A DNA stretch of 64,000 nucleotides. Source: Sphingomonas sp. PP-CE-3G-477. Its GTDB lineage: Bacteria; Pseudomonadota; Alphaproteobacteria; Sphingomonadales; Sphingomonadaceae. The stretch is from NCBI RefSeq assembly GCF_003050745.1, contig NZ_QAOF01000001.1:1054001-1118000 (forward strand), written 5' to 3'. The position numbers and the translations under genes are program-made. A model generated the notes under the pieces. The model saw nothing but the letters and a program-made list of their open reading frames with translations, did no database searches and was not told the DNA's origin. This document shows positions 10,403 through 19,164 of this stretch, piece by piece. Each line of letters opens with the position of its first letter. Within the stretch, counting starts at the first letter, position 1.

Positions 10403-10471
10403 ATGGCCGGGAACATCCGGCGAAACCCGGTGATACGCCCGTCTTGATGTGCCCCTAGATGACGCCCCGTT

Positions 10472-11560
10472 TCAGCCCACTGCTCGCCTGGGTTCGGCAT
10501 CGCGTGCGGCGATCAGTTCGTGGACGACCGGCAGCAGGTCGCGGCCATAGTCGATCGCGTCCTGCAACGGCTCGAAGCCGCGGATCAGGAAATGGTCGAT
10601 GCCGAGGTCGTAATAATCGAGCATTGCGTCCGCGACCTGCTCCGGCGTCCCGACCAGCCCGGTCGAATTGCCTTGCGCACCGCCTAGTGCCGCCACCCCG
10701 GTCCACAGCCGCTTGTCGACGCGGTAGCCCTGGCTTGCAGTCTCGAGCAGGCGTTGCGAACCGGCGTTCGGTGGTGCGTGGCCGCTGGTCGCCGCACCGG
10801 CCGAGACACGCAGATCGCGGACCTTTTCGACGATCTGGTCGGCTTTCTTCCATGCTGCTTCTTCGGTGTCGGCGATCACCGGGCGCAGCGACAGCGAGAA
10901 GCCGGGGCTGCGGCCATAGCGTGCGGCGGCATGGCGGATCGTGCCGACCGCCTCGCGGACCTGCGCCTGCGTCTCGCCCCACAATGCGTAGACATCGGCG
11001 TGGCGCCCAGCGACGTCGATAGCGGCGGGCGACGATCCGCCGAAGAACACGGGCAAATTGGTCGGCTTGATTTGGCTGAACGCCTGGCGGACGTTGTAGA
11101 AACGCCCGTCGTGATCGAACGGCGTGGCCGACGACCATTCCTGTTTCAGGATCTCCAGATATTCGTCGGTGCGCGCGTAGCGATCGTCCTTGACCGAATG
11201 ATCGCCGTCGCGCGCCATCTCGCTGTCCGCGCCGCCGGTGATGATGTGCACCGCGACGCGGCCGCCCGAGAGCTGGTCGAGCGTCGCCAACTGGCGCGCG
11301 GCGAGCGTCGGCTGGGTAAAGCCGGGGCGGTGCGCGATCAGGAAGCCGAGCTTGGTCGTGATCGCGGCGGCGTGCGCGGCGACGATCTGGCTTTCGGGGC
11401 TGTCGGAGCCGAACGGGATCAGGACGCGGTCGAAGCCGCCTTTTTCCTGCGCGATCGCGGCGGCCTCGACATAGGCTTTGTCGAGGCCGCGTGCCTTGCC
11501 GACGCCGTGGATTTCGGACGCGTCGTTGAAACCGATATAGCCGATGAACTTGACGGGCAT
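10472..11560 (-). CDS. ssuD: FMNH2-dependent alkanesulfonate monooxygenase (SsuD-type LLM flavoprotein)
   Basis: A 362-residue luciferase-like monooxygenase that matches SsuD throughout, including VHIITGG, ARDGD and the FGGSSPAA segment. SsuD cleaves alkanesulfonates to aldehyde plus sulfite using FMNH2 and oxygen in the cytoplasm. The start has a good AGGAG site (minus strand, about 10 bases upstream). It is the last gene of the minus-strand arm, 18 bp after the rhodanese gene. No flavin reductase (SsuE) is in the window, so reduced flavin must come from elsewhere. The related family members SfnG and MsuD remain possible substrate variants. Confidence 0.88.
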   Translation of the reverse strand: MPVKFIGYIGFNDASEIHGVGKARGLDKAYVEAAAIAQEKGGFDRVLIPFGSDSPESQIVAAHAAAITTKLGFLIAHRPGFTQPTLAARQLATLDQLSGGRVAVHIITGGADSEMARDGDHSVKDDRYARTDEYLEILKQEWSSATPFDHDGRFYNVRQAFSQIKPTNLPVFFGGSSPAAIDVAGRHADVYALWGETQAQVREAVGTIRHAAARYGRSPGFSLSLRPVIADTEEAAWKKADQIVEKVRDLRVSAGAATSGHAPPNAGSQRLLETASQGYRVDKRLWTGVAALGGAQGNSTGLVGTPEQVADAMLDYYDLGIDHFLIRGFEPLQDAIDYGRDLLPVVHELIAARDAEPRRAVG

Positions 11561-11578
11561 GACGTGTCTCCTGTGGTG

Positions 11579-12814
11579 TTAGATGACGTAGAAGCCGTGC
11601 GTGCCGTCGCGCGCGAGCTGGTCGACCAGGCCGTATTCCCAGTCGAGATAGGCCTGCATCGCGGCGGCGGCGTTGTCGGTGCCTTCGTAGGGGCGCTTGT
11701 ACCGGTGCGCGGGGTCGCCCGGCGGGATGGTCGGGCCGGGACCGGCTTCGAGGTCGCCCCCAGTGCCATTGGCGAACCCGCCGTCGAGGACGAACACGTC
11801 CCAGCCGAGTTGCGCGAGCCACGACGCGGTCATGTCGGCTCGCGGCCCGATGTCGTCGGCAAGGACGATCCGCGCACCGCGAACCGGCGCGGCGATGTCG
11901 GTTTCCTGCACCAGCTGCCCGCCGGGATAGGACCGGAAGCCGGCGATGTGGCCCGCGGCATATTCGTCGGGGCGGCGCACGTCGAAGCGGTAGAGCGTGC
12001 GGCTGGTGTCGCGTTCGAGCACCGCGAGCTCGGCAGATGTCAGGCGTTTTACACCGGCGCGGTAGGCGACGGCGCGGGCGGTGGCGGCGGTCTCGTCGCT
12101 TTGTCGAACTTCCGGCGCAGGGCGATTGCTGCCGTGCGCGAGCGACTGGCCGGCGAGCGTCCAGCCGATCGTGCCGTTGCGCAACGCGACGACGCGGTTG
12201 GGGATGCCGGCGTTGATCAGCGACTGCGTGCCGATGATGCTGCGCGTGCGGCCGGCGCAGTTGACGATGATCGTCGTGTCGGGATCGGGCACCGCCTCTG
12301 CGACGCGCAACACGAGTTCGGCGCCCGGCACGCTGGTCGAGCCGGGGATGTTCATCGTCGCATATTCCTCGAACCGGCGCGCATCGAGGATCGCGATGTC
12401 GGCCTTCTCCTCGATCAGCGCGGCGACATCCTCCGCCGCCAGCCACGGCGTGTGCCGGCGCGCCTCGACCAGCTCGCCGAACGCCTTCGAGTAGGAATTC
12501 ACGTCCTCGAACACTTCGAAACCTGCCGCCCGCCAGCTTGCGAGACCGCCTTCGAGGGTGGTAATTTGGGTGTAGCCGAGCGCGGTCAGCGCTTTGGCAG
12601 CGGCGGGTACATAGCCCTCGCCGTCATCGTACAGGACGATCGGTACGTCCTTGCGCGGGAGGCGGATCGTCGCTTCCAGGTCGACGCGATCGAAGGCGAG
12701 GTTGGCAGCGAACAGCGGGTGCCCGGTCGCGAACGCGGCTTCGTGACGGACGTCGAGCAGCGCGATTTCGTGCCCGAGCAGCAGCGCGGTGCGGATTTCG
12801 GTGGGATTAGTCAA
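11579..12814 (-). CDS. Triple-domain rhodanese-like sulfurtransferase
   Basis: A 411-residue protein of three consecutive rhodanese domains (about 1-105, 115-225 and 255-350) plus a C-terminal tail. Only the middle domain has an active-site cysteine, C186 in the canonical NCAGRTRS loop. Domains one and three have Asp at the equivalent place (YDDG at 62-65; ADD at 319-321), so they are probably structural. Starting at TTG 12814 gives a TTGA overlap with the cupin gene stop. In this sulfur locus it may carry sulfur released by desulfonation or thiol oxidation as a persulfide. The donor and acceptor are unknown. Confidence 0.85.
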   Translation of the reverse strand: MTNPTEIRTALLLGHEIALLDVRHEAAFATGHPLFAANLAFDRVDLEATIRLPRKDVPIVLYDDGEGYVPAAAKALTALGYTQITTLEGGLASWRAAGFEVFEDVNSYSKAFGELVEARRHTPWLAAEDVAALIEEKADIAILDARRFEEYATMNIPGSTSVPGAELVLRVAEAVPDPDTTIIVNCAGRTRSIIGTQSLINAGIPNRVVALRNGTIGWTLAGQSLAHGSNRPAPEVRQSDETAATARAVAYRAGVKRLTSAELAVLERDTSRTLYRFDVRRPDEYAAGHIAGFRSYPGGQLVQETDIAAPVRGARIVLADDIGPRADMTASWLAQLGWDVFVLDGGFANGTGGDLEAGPGPTIPPGDPAHRYKRPYEGTDNAAAAMQAYLDWEYGLVDQLARDGTHGFYVI

Positions 12815-13428
12815 AGCGTTGCTCCCGAACGGTCCCAGAGGTTCGGCAGCACGGCGTTGGCATAGCCCGACACGAACCGCTTCGGGGTACCCGCCGCGTC
12901 ATAAGTCGCGCGTTCGACCGCGCCGATGTTGCTGCCGTAGAGGTGGATACTGATCGATACGCGGTCGTCGAACGCGTTCGATACGCGGTGGATATCGCCG
13001 ACCGAGGGCGAGACGGCCTCGACTTCGCCGGCTTCGAGCCGCTCGATCGCGCCAACCGCGTGCAAGCCACCATCCGGGTAGCGCGCGAACCGTTCGGACA
13101 GTTCGGCGCCGCGCAACACGCCGACCAGACCCCAGACGCGGTGATCGTGGATCGGTGTCGCCTGACCCGGTCCCCAAACGAAGCTGACGACGGAAAAGCG
13201 TTCGCGGCTGTCGCAGTGGAGGAGGTATTGCGAATAACGATCCGGGTTTGGGGCGGCGTAGGCCTCCGGGAGCCAGTCGTCGTGCGCGACGAGCCGGCCC
13301 AGCGCCGTGCTGCCTTCCTCCAGCAGCGAGCGTTCGTCGCGGGTGCGGTCGAGCAGCGTGCCGATGCCGGTGACGAAATCGCGTAGGCGATCGAGGCGCG
13401 GGCGGTCTTGTACGAGGCTCGCCATCAT
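12811..13428 (-). CDS. Cysteine dioxygenase-family cupin (thiol dioxygenase)
   Basis: A 205-residue cupin with the three-histidine iron site of thiol dioxygenases: H94 and H96 in PIHDHRVWG and H147 in DIHRVSN. The family oxidises a thiol (cysteine, 3-mercaptopropionate or similar) to a sulfinate. The open frame extends to 13653, but that part is arginine-rich shadow of the ABC ATPase gene. The ATG at 13428 overlaps the ATPase stop (ATGA), with a second ATG directly after it. The tight position between transporter and rhodanese argues that the imported compound, or an intermediate, passes through a thiol. Confidence 0.83.
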   Translation of the reverse strand: MMASLVQDRPRLDRLRDFVTGIGTLLDRTRDERSLLEEGSTALGRLVAHDDWLPEAYAAPNPDRYSQYLLHCDSRERFSVVSFVWGPGQATPIHDHRVWGLVGVLRGAELSERFARYPDGGLHAVGAIERLEAGEVEAVSPSVGDIHRVSNAFDDRVSISIHLYGSNIGAVERATYDAAGTPKRFVSGYANAVLPNLWDRSGATL

Positions 13429-14180
13429 TCGGCCTTCACGAAGGGCAGGGGCTCGTCCCGTTCCACCCCGAGCGATCCCAGCAACCGCTCGCGCAACGCC
13501 GTCGCGATCCCGGTACGTTGTCCGCGCGGGACCGAGATGCGTTCCTCGACGACGATCCGCCCGGCATCGAGCACCAGCACGCGGTCGGCCAGTGCGATCG
13601 CCTCGTCGACGTCGTGCGTCACCAGCAGCACGGCGGGCTTGTGCGCGCGCCACAGCGCCATCACGAGGCCGTGCATTTTCACGCGGGTCAGCGCGTCGAG
13701 TGCTGCAAACGGCTCGTCGAGCAGCAGCAGTTTCGGTTCGCGGACCAGCGCGCGGGCGAGCGCCACACGCTGCGCCTCGCCGCCCGACAGCGTCAGCGGC
13801 CAGACGTCGAGCCGGTGGCCGAGCCCGACTTCACGCAGCGCCGCCTCTGCACGGTCGCGTACGTCCGGGCCCTTCAGTCCGAGCCCGACATTGCGCCACA
13901 CGCGCTTCCACGGCAGCAACCGCGCATCCTGGAACACGACGGCACGAGAGGTCGGGATCGTCACGTCCTGTGCATCGGCGGTATCGAGTCCCGCGAGCGT
14001 CCGCAGCAACGTCGTCTTGCCCGACCCCGAACGCCCGAGCAGCGCGACGAACTCGCCTTGGGCTATCTCGAGATGAAGATTGTCGAGGACCGTGTTGGTA
14101 CCGAAGCTGCGCGAGAACCGCGAGAGCTTGACGACGGGGCGGACGGGCTGCGGCATCGGGATGATGTGTGAAATGGTCAT
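13425..14180 (-). CDS. ssuB: Sulfonate-type ABC transporter ATP-binding protein
   Basis: A 251-residue nucleotide-binding domain. Walker A is GRSGSGKTT (residues 49-57), the signature is LSGGEAQR, Walker B is LLLLDEPF, and the H-loop is VTHDVDEA. It closely resembles SsuB/TauB of sulfonate and taurine importers. It lies 3 bp after the permease gene and overlaps the cupin start by 4 bp. It should power import with the permease immediately upstream and the binding protein encoded at the end of the divergent arm (19161-20135). Confidence 0.9.
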   Translation of the reverse strand: MTISHIIPMPQPVRPVVKLSRFSRSFGTNTVLDNLHLEIAQGEFVALLGRSGSGKTTLLRTLAGLDTADAQDVTIPTSRAVVFQDARLLPWKRVWRNVGLGLKGPDVRDRAEAALREVGLGHRLDVWPLTLSGGEAQRVALARALVREPKLLLLDEPFAALDALTRVKMHGLVMALWRAHKPAVLLVTHDVDEAIALADRVLVLDAGRIVVEERISVPRGQRTGIATALRERLLGSLGVERDEPLPFVKAE

Positions 14181-14183
14181 GGT

Positions 14184-14984
14184 TCAGGCCTCCACGAGCT
14201 TGGGGCGCCACGCGAGCGCACGGTCTTCGATCAGGCGCACCGACTGGTCGGCGAGCAGGCCGAGCCCGGCATAGACGAGCAGGCAGACGACGATGATGTC
14301 GGTCCGCATGAAATCGCGTGCATTGTTGATCAGGAAGCCGAGACCTGCCGAGGCGTTGATCTGTTCGGCGACGACCAGGATCAGCACGGCGACGGAGAAG
14401 GCGTAGCGCAGGCCGACCAGCAGTTGTGGCAACGCGGCGGGCAGGACGATGTCGGTGATGATCTGCGCGCGCGACAGGCCAAAGCTGCGTCCCGCGTCGA
14501 TCAGCCGGACGTCGACGCCGCGGATGCCGTTGTAGAGATTGAGATAAACCGGAAACAGCGTCGCGAACGCGATCAGCGCGATCTTGGGGGTCTCGCCGAT
14601 CCCGAACCAGACGATGAACAACGGCGACAGCGCGAGCGCAGGCAATGTCCGCAGCATTTGCACCGGCGAATCAACCGCGGCCTCGCCCTCGCGGGTGAGG
14701 CCGGCGACCAGGGCGAGGACGATGCCGAGGCTCACCCCGATCACGAGGCCCGCCGCCGCACGACCGAGCGATACGGCAAGGTTGGCGGGCAATTCCCCCG
14801 ATACGATCATGCCCCACAGCGTGCCCAGCACCTGCGAAGGCGCCGCCAATGTACGGGTGGGGATGAGGCCGAGCCGGGACGCCGCTTCCCATGCCAGCAT
14901 GAGCGCTATCGGCGATACCCAGCGGCTACGCTGGAGCCTGCTCTGCCATGATCGGCTGGTGGATCGTTGGGACGTCTTCGCCAT
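14184..14984 (-). CDS. ssuC: Sulfonate-type ABC transporter permease
   Basis: A 266-residue inner-membrane permease with about six transmembrane segments and the binding-protein-dependent transport loop in the middle (the GRSFGLSRAQ region) that docks on the ATPase. The family is SsuC/TauC. It is the first gene of the five-gene minus-strand unit ssuC-ssuB-cupin-rhodanese-ssuD. An AAGG site lies about 8 bases before the start. The 176-bp gap upstream is long enough for its own promoter. Confidence 0.88.
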   Translation of the reverse strand: MAKTSQRSTSRSWQSRLQRSRWVSPIALMLAWEAASRLGLIPTRTLAAPSQVLGTLWGMIVSGELPANLAVSLGRAAAGLVIGVSLGIVLALVAGLTREGEAAVDSPVQMLRTLPALALSPLFIVWFGIGETPKIALIAFATLFPVYLNLYNGIRGVDVRLIDAGRSFGLSRAQIITDIVLPAALPQLLVGLRYAFSVAVLILVVAEQINASAGLGFLINNARDFMRTDIIVVCLLVYAGLGLLADQSVRLIEDRALAWRPKLVEA

Positions 14985-15160
14985 GGACAGCCTTTCGGAC
15001 GCTCGTTTTCCGGAGCGCCTTCAATGCGTCTTCAATTCCTAGTCGTTCAATAGAGAATGGCTTGCTAGCCTTATGAGCGTTGCAAATACGAGCCTAAAAC
15101 CGCCTCGATCTCAGCAGGTTAGGGGAACGGGAAAGAAAGCCTTTGCGGCCGTGAAGAGCG
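14985..15160 (-). promoter_or_regulatory. Leader of the ssuC-B-cupin-rhodanese-ssuD operon
   Basis: A 176-bp spacer between the LysR stop and the permease start, with an AT-richer core at about 15032-15095. A promoter for the transport operon is expected here because LysR-type genes are normally separate transcription units. No convincing terminator or operator dyad was seen by eye. Confidence 0.35.
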
Positions 15161-16006
15161 TCAATCTGCGCTGGCGGATTCGACGATCGAACGAAGGACG
15201 ACGTCGTGGAGCCGGTCGAGTACCGGATGTCGCGTGTCGTTGATGTGCAGGACATAAGCGACGCGGGGCAGCGCGGGGAGCCCGTCGTGGATTTCCTGAT
15301 CGAGCCCCATCAAGGCGTCGGTGCGACAGGTTATACCGATCCCGCCGGTCACTGCTGCGCGCAAGGCGGACAGGCTCGGCGTCTCCAGGACGATCCGGTA
15401 GGGCCTGCCCGCCGCCTCCAGTGCGGCGATCGCGGCATCGCGGAACCGGCATGGCTTCTGGAGCACCGCCAAGGGCAAGATCTCCGCGGATATCAGGCGT
15501 GGATTGCCGAGCCAGTGCATGTCGGCGGTCGCGACGGCAGCCTTGTCGGTGTCCTCGCCGATGCACAGGACGATATCGAGGCGGTCGGTCGCGAGCAGAT
15601 CGAGCAGTTCGGCCGACCCTGCGACGCGAACGTCGAGCGAGGCGTCGGGGTTGCTCGACGCGAACACGGATAAGACGCCGGACAACAACGTTTCCGCAAA
15701 ATCCTGGACGAAGCCGATCCGCGCGGGGCCGGCCAGGCTTCCGTCGCCAAGTGCCGCCAAAGCACGGTCGTTGACCGCGAGCAGGTCGCGCGCGTGCGGC
15801 AGGAACCGTTCGCCCTGCACCGACAGGACGAGCCTGCGTCCCTCCCGCCGGAACAGCGCGACCTGGAGCAGTTCCTCCAGTCGTTTCATCTGCAGGCTGA
15901 GCGCGGACTGGCTGACGAACACGCGGTCCGCGGCACGGAGCATCGAGCCGGCATCGACGATCGCGACGAAGCTGCGCACGACGTCGGTGGGAATGTTGAC
16001 GGCCAT
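15161..16006 (-). CDS. LysR-family transcriptional regulator
   Basis: A 281-residue regulator with an N-terminal winged helix-turn-helix (residues 5-63, including SQSALSLQMKRLEELL) and a C-terminal periplasmic-binding-protein-like effector domain (about 90-275). An AGGA site sits 7 bases upstream of the start. It lies between the two arms of the organosulfur locus and is divergent from the flavoprotein operon. LysR proteins such as CysB and Cbl control sulfur scavenging, so it probably senses sulfur status or the imported substrate. Its true ligand cannot be inferred from sequence. Confidence 0.88.
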   Translation of the reverse strand: MAVNIPTDVVRSFVAIVDAGSMLRAADRVFVSQSALSLQMKRLEELLQVALFRREGRRLVLSVQGERFLPHARDLLAVNDRALAALGDGSLAGPARIGFVQDFAETLLSGVLSVFASSNPDASLDVRVAGSAELLDLLATDRLDIVLCIGEDTDKAAVATADMHWLGNPRLISAEILPLAVLQKPCRFRDAAIAALEAAGRPYRIVLETPSLSALRAAVTGGIGITCRTDALMGLDQEIHDGLPALPRVAYVLHINDTRHPVLDRLHDVVLRSIVESASAD

Positions 16007-16073
16007 GATCGGTCCTAGAAGCCAGGCTCATATGCGTTAGCAAACAATCTACATTGATTCGATGGGAAATGAA

Positions 16074-16100
16074 GCGCTCCTTGCTGCGGGAAAGGAGCGC
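16074..16100. repeat. Perfect 9-bp inverted repeat upstream of the flavoprotein operon
   Basis: GCGCTCCTT (16074-16082) and AAGGAGCGC (16092-16100) are exact reverse complements with a 9-base loop, in the 208-bp spacer between the divergent LysR and acyl-CoA dehydrogenase-like genes. The position fits a LysR operator or an RNA hairpin in the 5' leader. It has no T-tract after it, so it is not a typical terminator. Confidence 0.5.
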
Positions 16101-16214
16101 AGCATTGGTATATCCTAATCCCGGACGCGGATCGCAGCACGGCAGCCACGCGCCGTGCGCGACCGATCGTCTTCCCGTGAAGCCTGTCGGCGACCTGACC
16201 GGCGGGGTCCTGCG

Positions 16215-17381
16215 ATGAGTGCGCAACTCCTCTCGATTGCGCCGCAAGTTCCGACGCTTGATCTGGATGCGATCCTGCCGGGGGTGACGGCCGCGTTCGC
16301 TGCAACCGCCGCGCAGCATGACCGCGCGGGTACGCTGCCGGTAGAGAACTTCGCGCTGCTGCACCGTCACGGCCTGCTCGCGCTGACCGCGCCACGCCGG
16401 CTTGGCGGTGGTGGCGGCGATCTGGCGGAAGCGCGGCGCGTGATCGCAGCGGTCGCTCGCGGCGAACCGGCGACCGCGCTCGTCCTGACGATGCAGTATC
16501 TGTTTCATGCCGGGCTCGACGATCGGTCCGGTTTCTCGGAGGCGCTGAAGACGCGTGTCGTCGGCGAGGCGTTGCGCGATGGTGCGCTGATCAATGCGCT
16601 GCGGGTGGAGCCGGATCTGGGTACGCCGGCGCGCGGCGGCCTTCCCGGCGCGATCGCGCGCCGTACTGCTGAGGGCTGGCGGCTCGATGGGCGGAAGATC
16701 TTCTCGACCGGCTCGACTGCACTGACGTGGATGGTGGTCTGGGCGCGTTCGGACGACGCCGAGCCGCTGGTCGGCGGCTGGCTGGTGCGCGCCGACACGC
16801 CGGGCATTCGGATCGAGGAGAGCTGGGATCATCTCGGGCTGCGCGCGAGTGCCAGCCACGATGTCGTGTTCGAGGACGTTCTGGTGCCGTTCGATCAGGC
16901 GCTGGAGCCCAGGCCGGTCGGCAAGCAGCCGCCCTATTCCGCTGCGTTCGCCAACTGGTCTGCGGTGCTGACATCGGCGATCTATGATGCCGTCGCACGG
17001 AATGCGCGCGACTGGCTGGTCGGCTGGCTGATCGATCGCAAGCCGACCAATCTCGGTGCGTCGTTGTCGACCTTGCCGCGGTTCCAGGAGGTGGTCGGGA
17101 CGATCGACGGGCTATTGTTGCAGAACCGCTTGCTGCTAGATGCCGGTACGTCGGGTGCAACAAGCGGGTTGGAGGCGGGGCTGGTCAAGCACCTCGTCAC
17201 CGAGAACGCGATCGCCGCGGTCGAGAAGGCGATCGCCGTCACCGGGAATGCCGGGCTGACGCGGCGCAACCCTTTGGAGCGACATCTGCGCGACGTGTTG
17301 TGCGGTCGCATCCATACGCCGCAGGGCGATGTCGTACTGGGCAGCACCGGTCGCGCGGCGTTTGCGGAGCGTGGCGCGTGA
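16215..17381 (+). CDS. Acyl-CoA dehydrogenase-fold flavoprotein (DszC/SfnB-like monooxygenase)
   Basis: A 388-residue protein of the acyl-CoA dehydrogenase superfamily: N-terminal helical domain (1-110), beta domain with the substrate and flavin contacts (about 120-230), and C-terminal four-helix bundle. In sulfur-scavenging loci such proteins (DszC, SfnB, related) are FMNH2-dependent monooxygenases that oxidise at sulfur or a neighbouring carbon rather than acyl-CoA dehydrogenases. The chosen ATG at 16215 leaves out 20 arginine-rich upstream codons. It is the first gene of the plus-strand arm, and its stop overlaps the next start (GTGA). The reaction is inferred from context. Confidence 0.75.
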   Translation: MSAQLLSIAPQVPTLDLDAILPGVTAAFAATAAQHDRAGTLPVENFALLHRHGLLALTAPRRLGGGGGDLAEARRVIAAVARGEPATALVLTMQYLFHAGLDDRSGFSEALKTRVVGEALRDGALINALRVEPDLGTPARGGLPGAIARRTAEGWRLDGRKIFSTGSTALTWMVVWARSDDAEPLVGGWLVRADTPGIRIEESWDHLGLRASASHDVVFEDVLVPFDQALEPRPVGKQPPYSAAFANWSAVLTSAIYDAVARNARDWLVGWLIDRKPTNLGASLSTLPRFQEVVGTIDGLLLQNRLLLDAGTSGATSGLEAGLVKHLVTENAIAAVEKAIAVTGNAGLTRRNPLERHLRDVLCGRIHTPQGDVVLGSTGRAAFAERGA

Positions 17382-18316
17382 CGCGTGTTCAGGTCGCCAG
17401 CCAGCTACCGGCGCTCTTCAACGACGCCTTTGCAGCCTCGACGCAGGCGGCTGAGATCGTCAGCATCGCGCCCGGATCGGCCGGGCTCGCGCATGGACCC
17501 GAGGTCCTGATCGCCGCGCCGTTCCGACGGCCGGGCGATGCGTTCCCGCCGCGACCCAGGGGCTGGCCGTTCGACCTGCGCTGGATTCAGCTCGTCTCGG
17601 TGGGCATCGATTTCTATCCCGACTGGCTGTTCGAGGGACCGGTCGTCACCACCGCGCGCGGCGCTTCGGCGATTGCGCTGGCCGAGTTCGCGCTTGCCGC
17701 GATCCTGGCGGAGGCGAAACATCTGCCCGACATCTGGATCCGCGATCGGAAAGACTGGGTCGCCAAGCCGCTCGCGACCGTCGCTGGCACCACTCTCGGG
17801 CTGATCGGGTTCGGCGCGATCGGCGAGGCGCTCGCACCGCGCGCACAGGCGCTGGGGATGCGGGTGATCGCCACGCGCCGCTCGGACCTGCCGCTCGCAG
17901 CGGGTGTCGAGCGTGCCGACCCCGCGACGATCTTCGCGCAGGCCGACCACGTCGTCCTCGCCGCGCCCGCGACTGCACAGACCGAGCGGATGGTCGACGC
18001 GAAACTCCTGTCGCTTGCCAAGCCCAACCTGCACCTGATCAACATCGCGCGCGGCATCCTGATCGACGACGATGCGTTGCTCGCCGCGCTCGACGAGGGG
18101 CGGGTCGGGCGCGCAACGCTCGACGTCACCTACCCGGAGCCGCTGACCGCCGGGCATCGTTACTACACGCATCCCCGCGTCCGCCTGTCGCCGCATACCA
18201 GCGTCCACACGACCGAGACGCGGCGCAATCTTTCGCTGAGTTTCGCCGCCAATCTCGATCGCTTTCGCCGCGGGCAACCGCTCGACGGCGTGGTGGATCG
18301 CGCCCGCGGCTATTGA
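17378..18316 (+). CDS. D-2-hydroxyacid dehydrogenase family protein
   Basis: A 312-residue NAD(P)-dependent dehydrogenase. The dinucleotide-binding glycine motif GFGAIG is at residues 144-149. The catalytic set is also present: arginine in NIARG, glutamate in YPEPL and histidine in LSPHTS. The family interconverts 2-oxo and D-2-hydroxy acids. I chose the GTG at 17378 because it gives a 4-bp overlap with the flavoprotein stop; the upstream frame only shadows that gene. With the aldolase next door it could process a 2-oxo or 2-hydroxy acid produced after sulfur removal. Confidence 0.82.
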   Translation: MTRVQVASQLPALFNDAFAASTQAAEIVSIAPGSAGLAHGPEVLIAAPFRRPGDAFPPRPRGWPFDLRWIQLVSVGIDFYPDWLFEGPVVTTARGASAIALAEFALAAILAEAKHLPDIWIRDRKDWVAKPLATVAGTTLGLIGFGAIGEALAPRAQALGMRVIATRRSDLPLAAGVERADPATIFAQADHVVLAAPATAQTERMVDAKLLSLAKPNLHLINIARGILIDDDALLAALDEGRVGRATLDVTYPEPLTAGHRYYTHPRVRLSPHTSVHTTETRRNLSLSFAANLDRFRRGQPLDGVVDRARGY

Positions 18317-18327
18317 GGAGACCGACG

Positions 18328-19164
18328 ATGACCAACCCGCTTCCCCTGCGGCGCCAAGAGCCGGCCGAGAGTGCGATCGTCGAGGCGCTGTTGCCCGAAT
18401 TCGGGTCGTCCGTGATCCCGGTCCACGCCGATCCCGTGGTCGAGCGGCTGTATCGCAAACAGCGTCTGGCCGCCGCGTACCGGCTGTTCGGGCGCAACGG
18501 CTACGACATGGGCGGGGCGGGGCACATCACGGTGCGCGATCCCGAATGGCCCGATCACTTTTGGGTCAACCCGTTCGGCGTGCATTTCGGCCGGATCAAG
18601 GTGTCGCACCTGATGCTCGTCAGTCACGAAGGCGTCGTCGTCGAGCCCCCCAAGGGCGTGCCCGCGCGCCTCAACCGTGCGGCGTTCGCTATCCACTCGG
18701 AGCTGCACAAGGCCCGGCCCGACGTGATCGCGGCGGCGCATTCGCATTCCTTGTACGGCAAGGCATGGTCGTCGCTCGGCCGGCTGCTCGATCCGCTGAC
18801 GCAGGACTCCGCCGCCTTCTACGACGATCACGCGCTGGTCGAGGAGTATAGCGGCGTCGTGCTCGACGCGAGCGAGGGCGAGAAGATCGCGCGTACATTG
18901 GGCCATCGCAAGGCGGTGATCCTCCAGAACCACGGCATCCTGACGGTCGGGCATTCGGTCGAGGCGGCGGTGTGGCGGTATCTCGCGATGGAGAATGCCT
19001 GCCAGGCGCAGTTGCTCGCCGAGGCTGCCGGCACGACCAAGCCGATGAGCGACGCGGTCGCGCGGCACACCGCGTCGCAGGTCGGCACGGAGGTCGGCGC
19101 ACTATGGGCGTTCCAGCCCTATTGGGACGTGATCGTCTCGCAAGAACCGGACCTGCTCGATTGA
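18328..19164 (+). CDS. Class II aldolase/adducin family protein
   Basis: A 278-residue protein of the class II aldolase/adducin fold. The metal-binding histidines are in AAAHSHSLYG, with a later conserved histidine in LQNHGILTVG. Family members are zinc-dependent aldolases or decarboxylases acting on small phosphorylated or hydroxy acids. GAGGAG (18315-18320) lies 7 bases before the ATG, a strong ribosome site that decided the start. The stop overlaps the binding-protein start (TTGA). The substrate is unknown; a carbon skeleton left after desulfonation is one possibility. Confidence 0.83.
   Translation: MTNPLPLRRQEPAESAIVEALLPEFGSSVIPVHADPVVERLYRKQRLAAAYRLFGRNGYDMGGAGHITVRDPEWPDHFWVNPFGVHFGRIKVSHLMLVSHEGVVVEPPKGVPARLNRAAFAIHSELHKARPDVIAAAHSHSLYGKAWSSLGRLLDPLTQDSAAFYDDHALVEEYSGVVLDASEGEKIARTLGHRKAVILQNHGILTVGHSVEAAVWRYLAMENACQAQLLAEAAGTTKPMSDAVARHTASQVGTEVGALWAFQPYWDVIVSQEPDLLD

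Noticed and set aside
13429..13653. Upstream extension of the cupin gene
   Set aside because: The extra 75 residues are arginine-rich and overlap the ABC ATPase; the ATGA overlap gives a better start.
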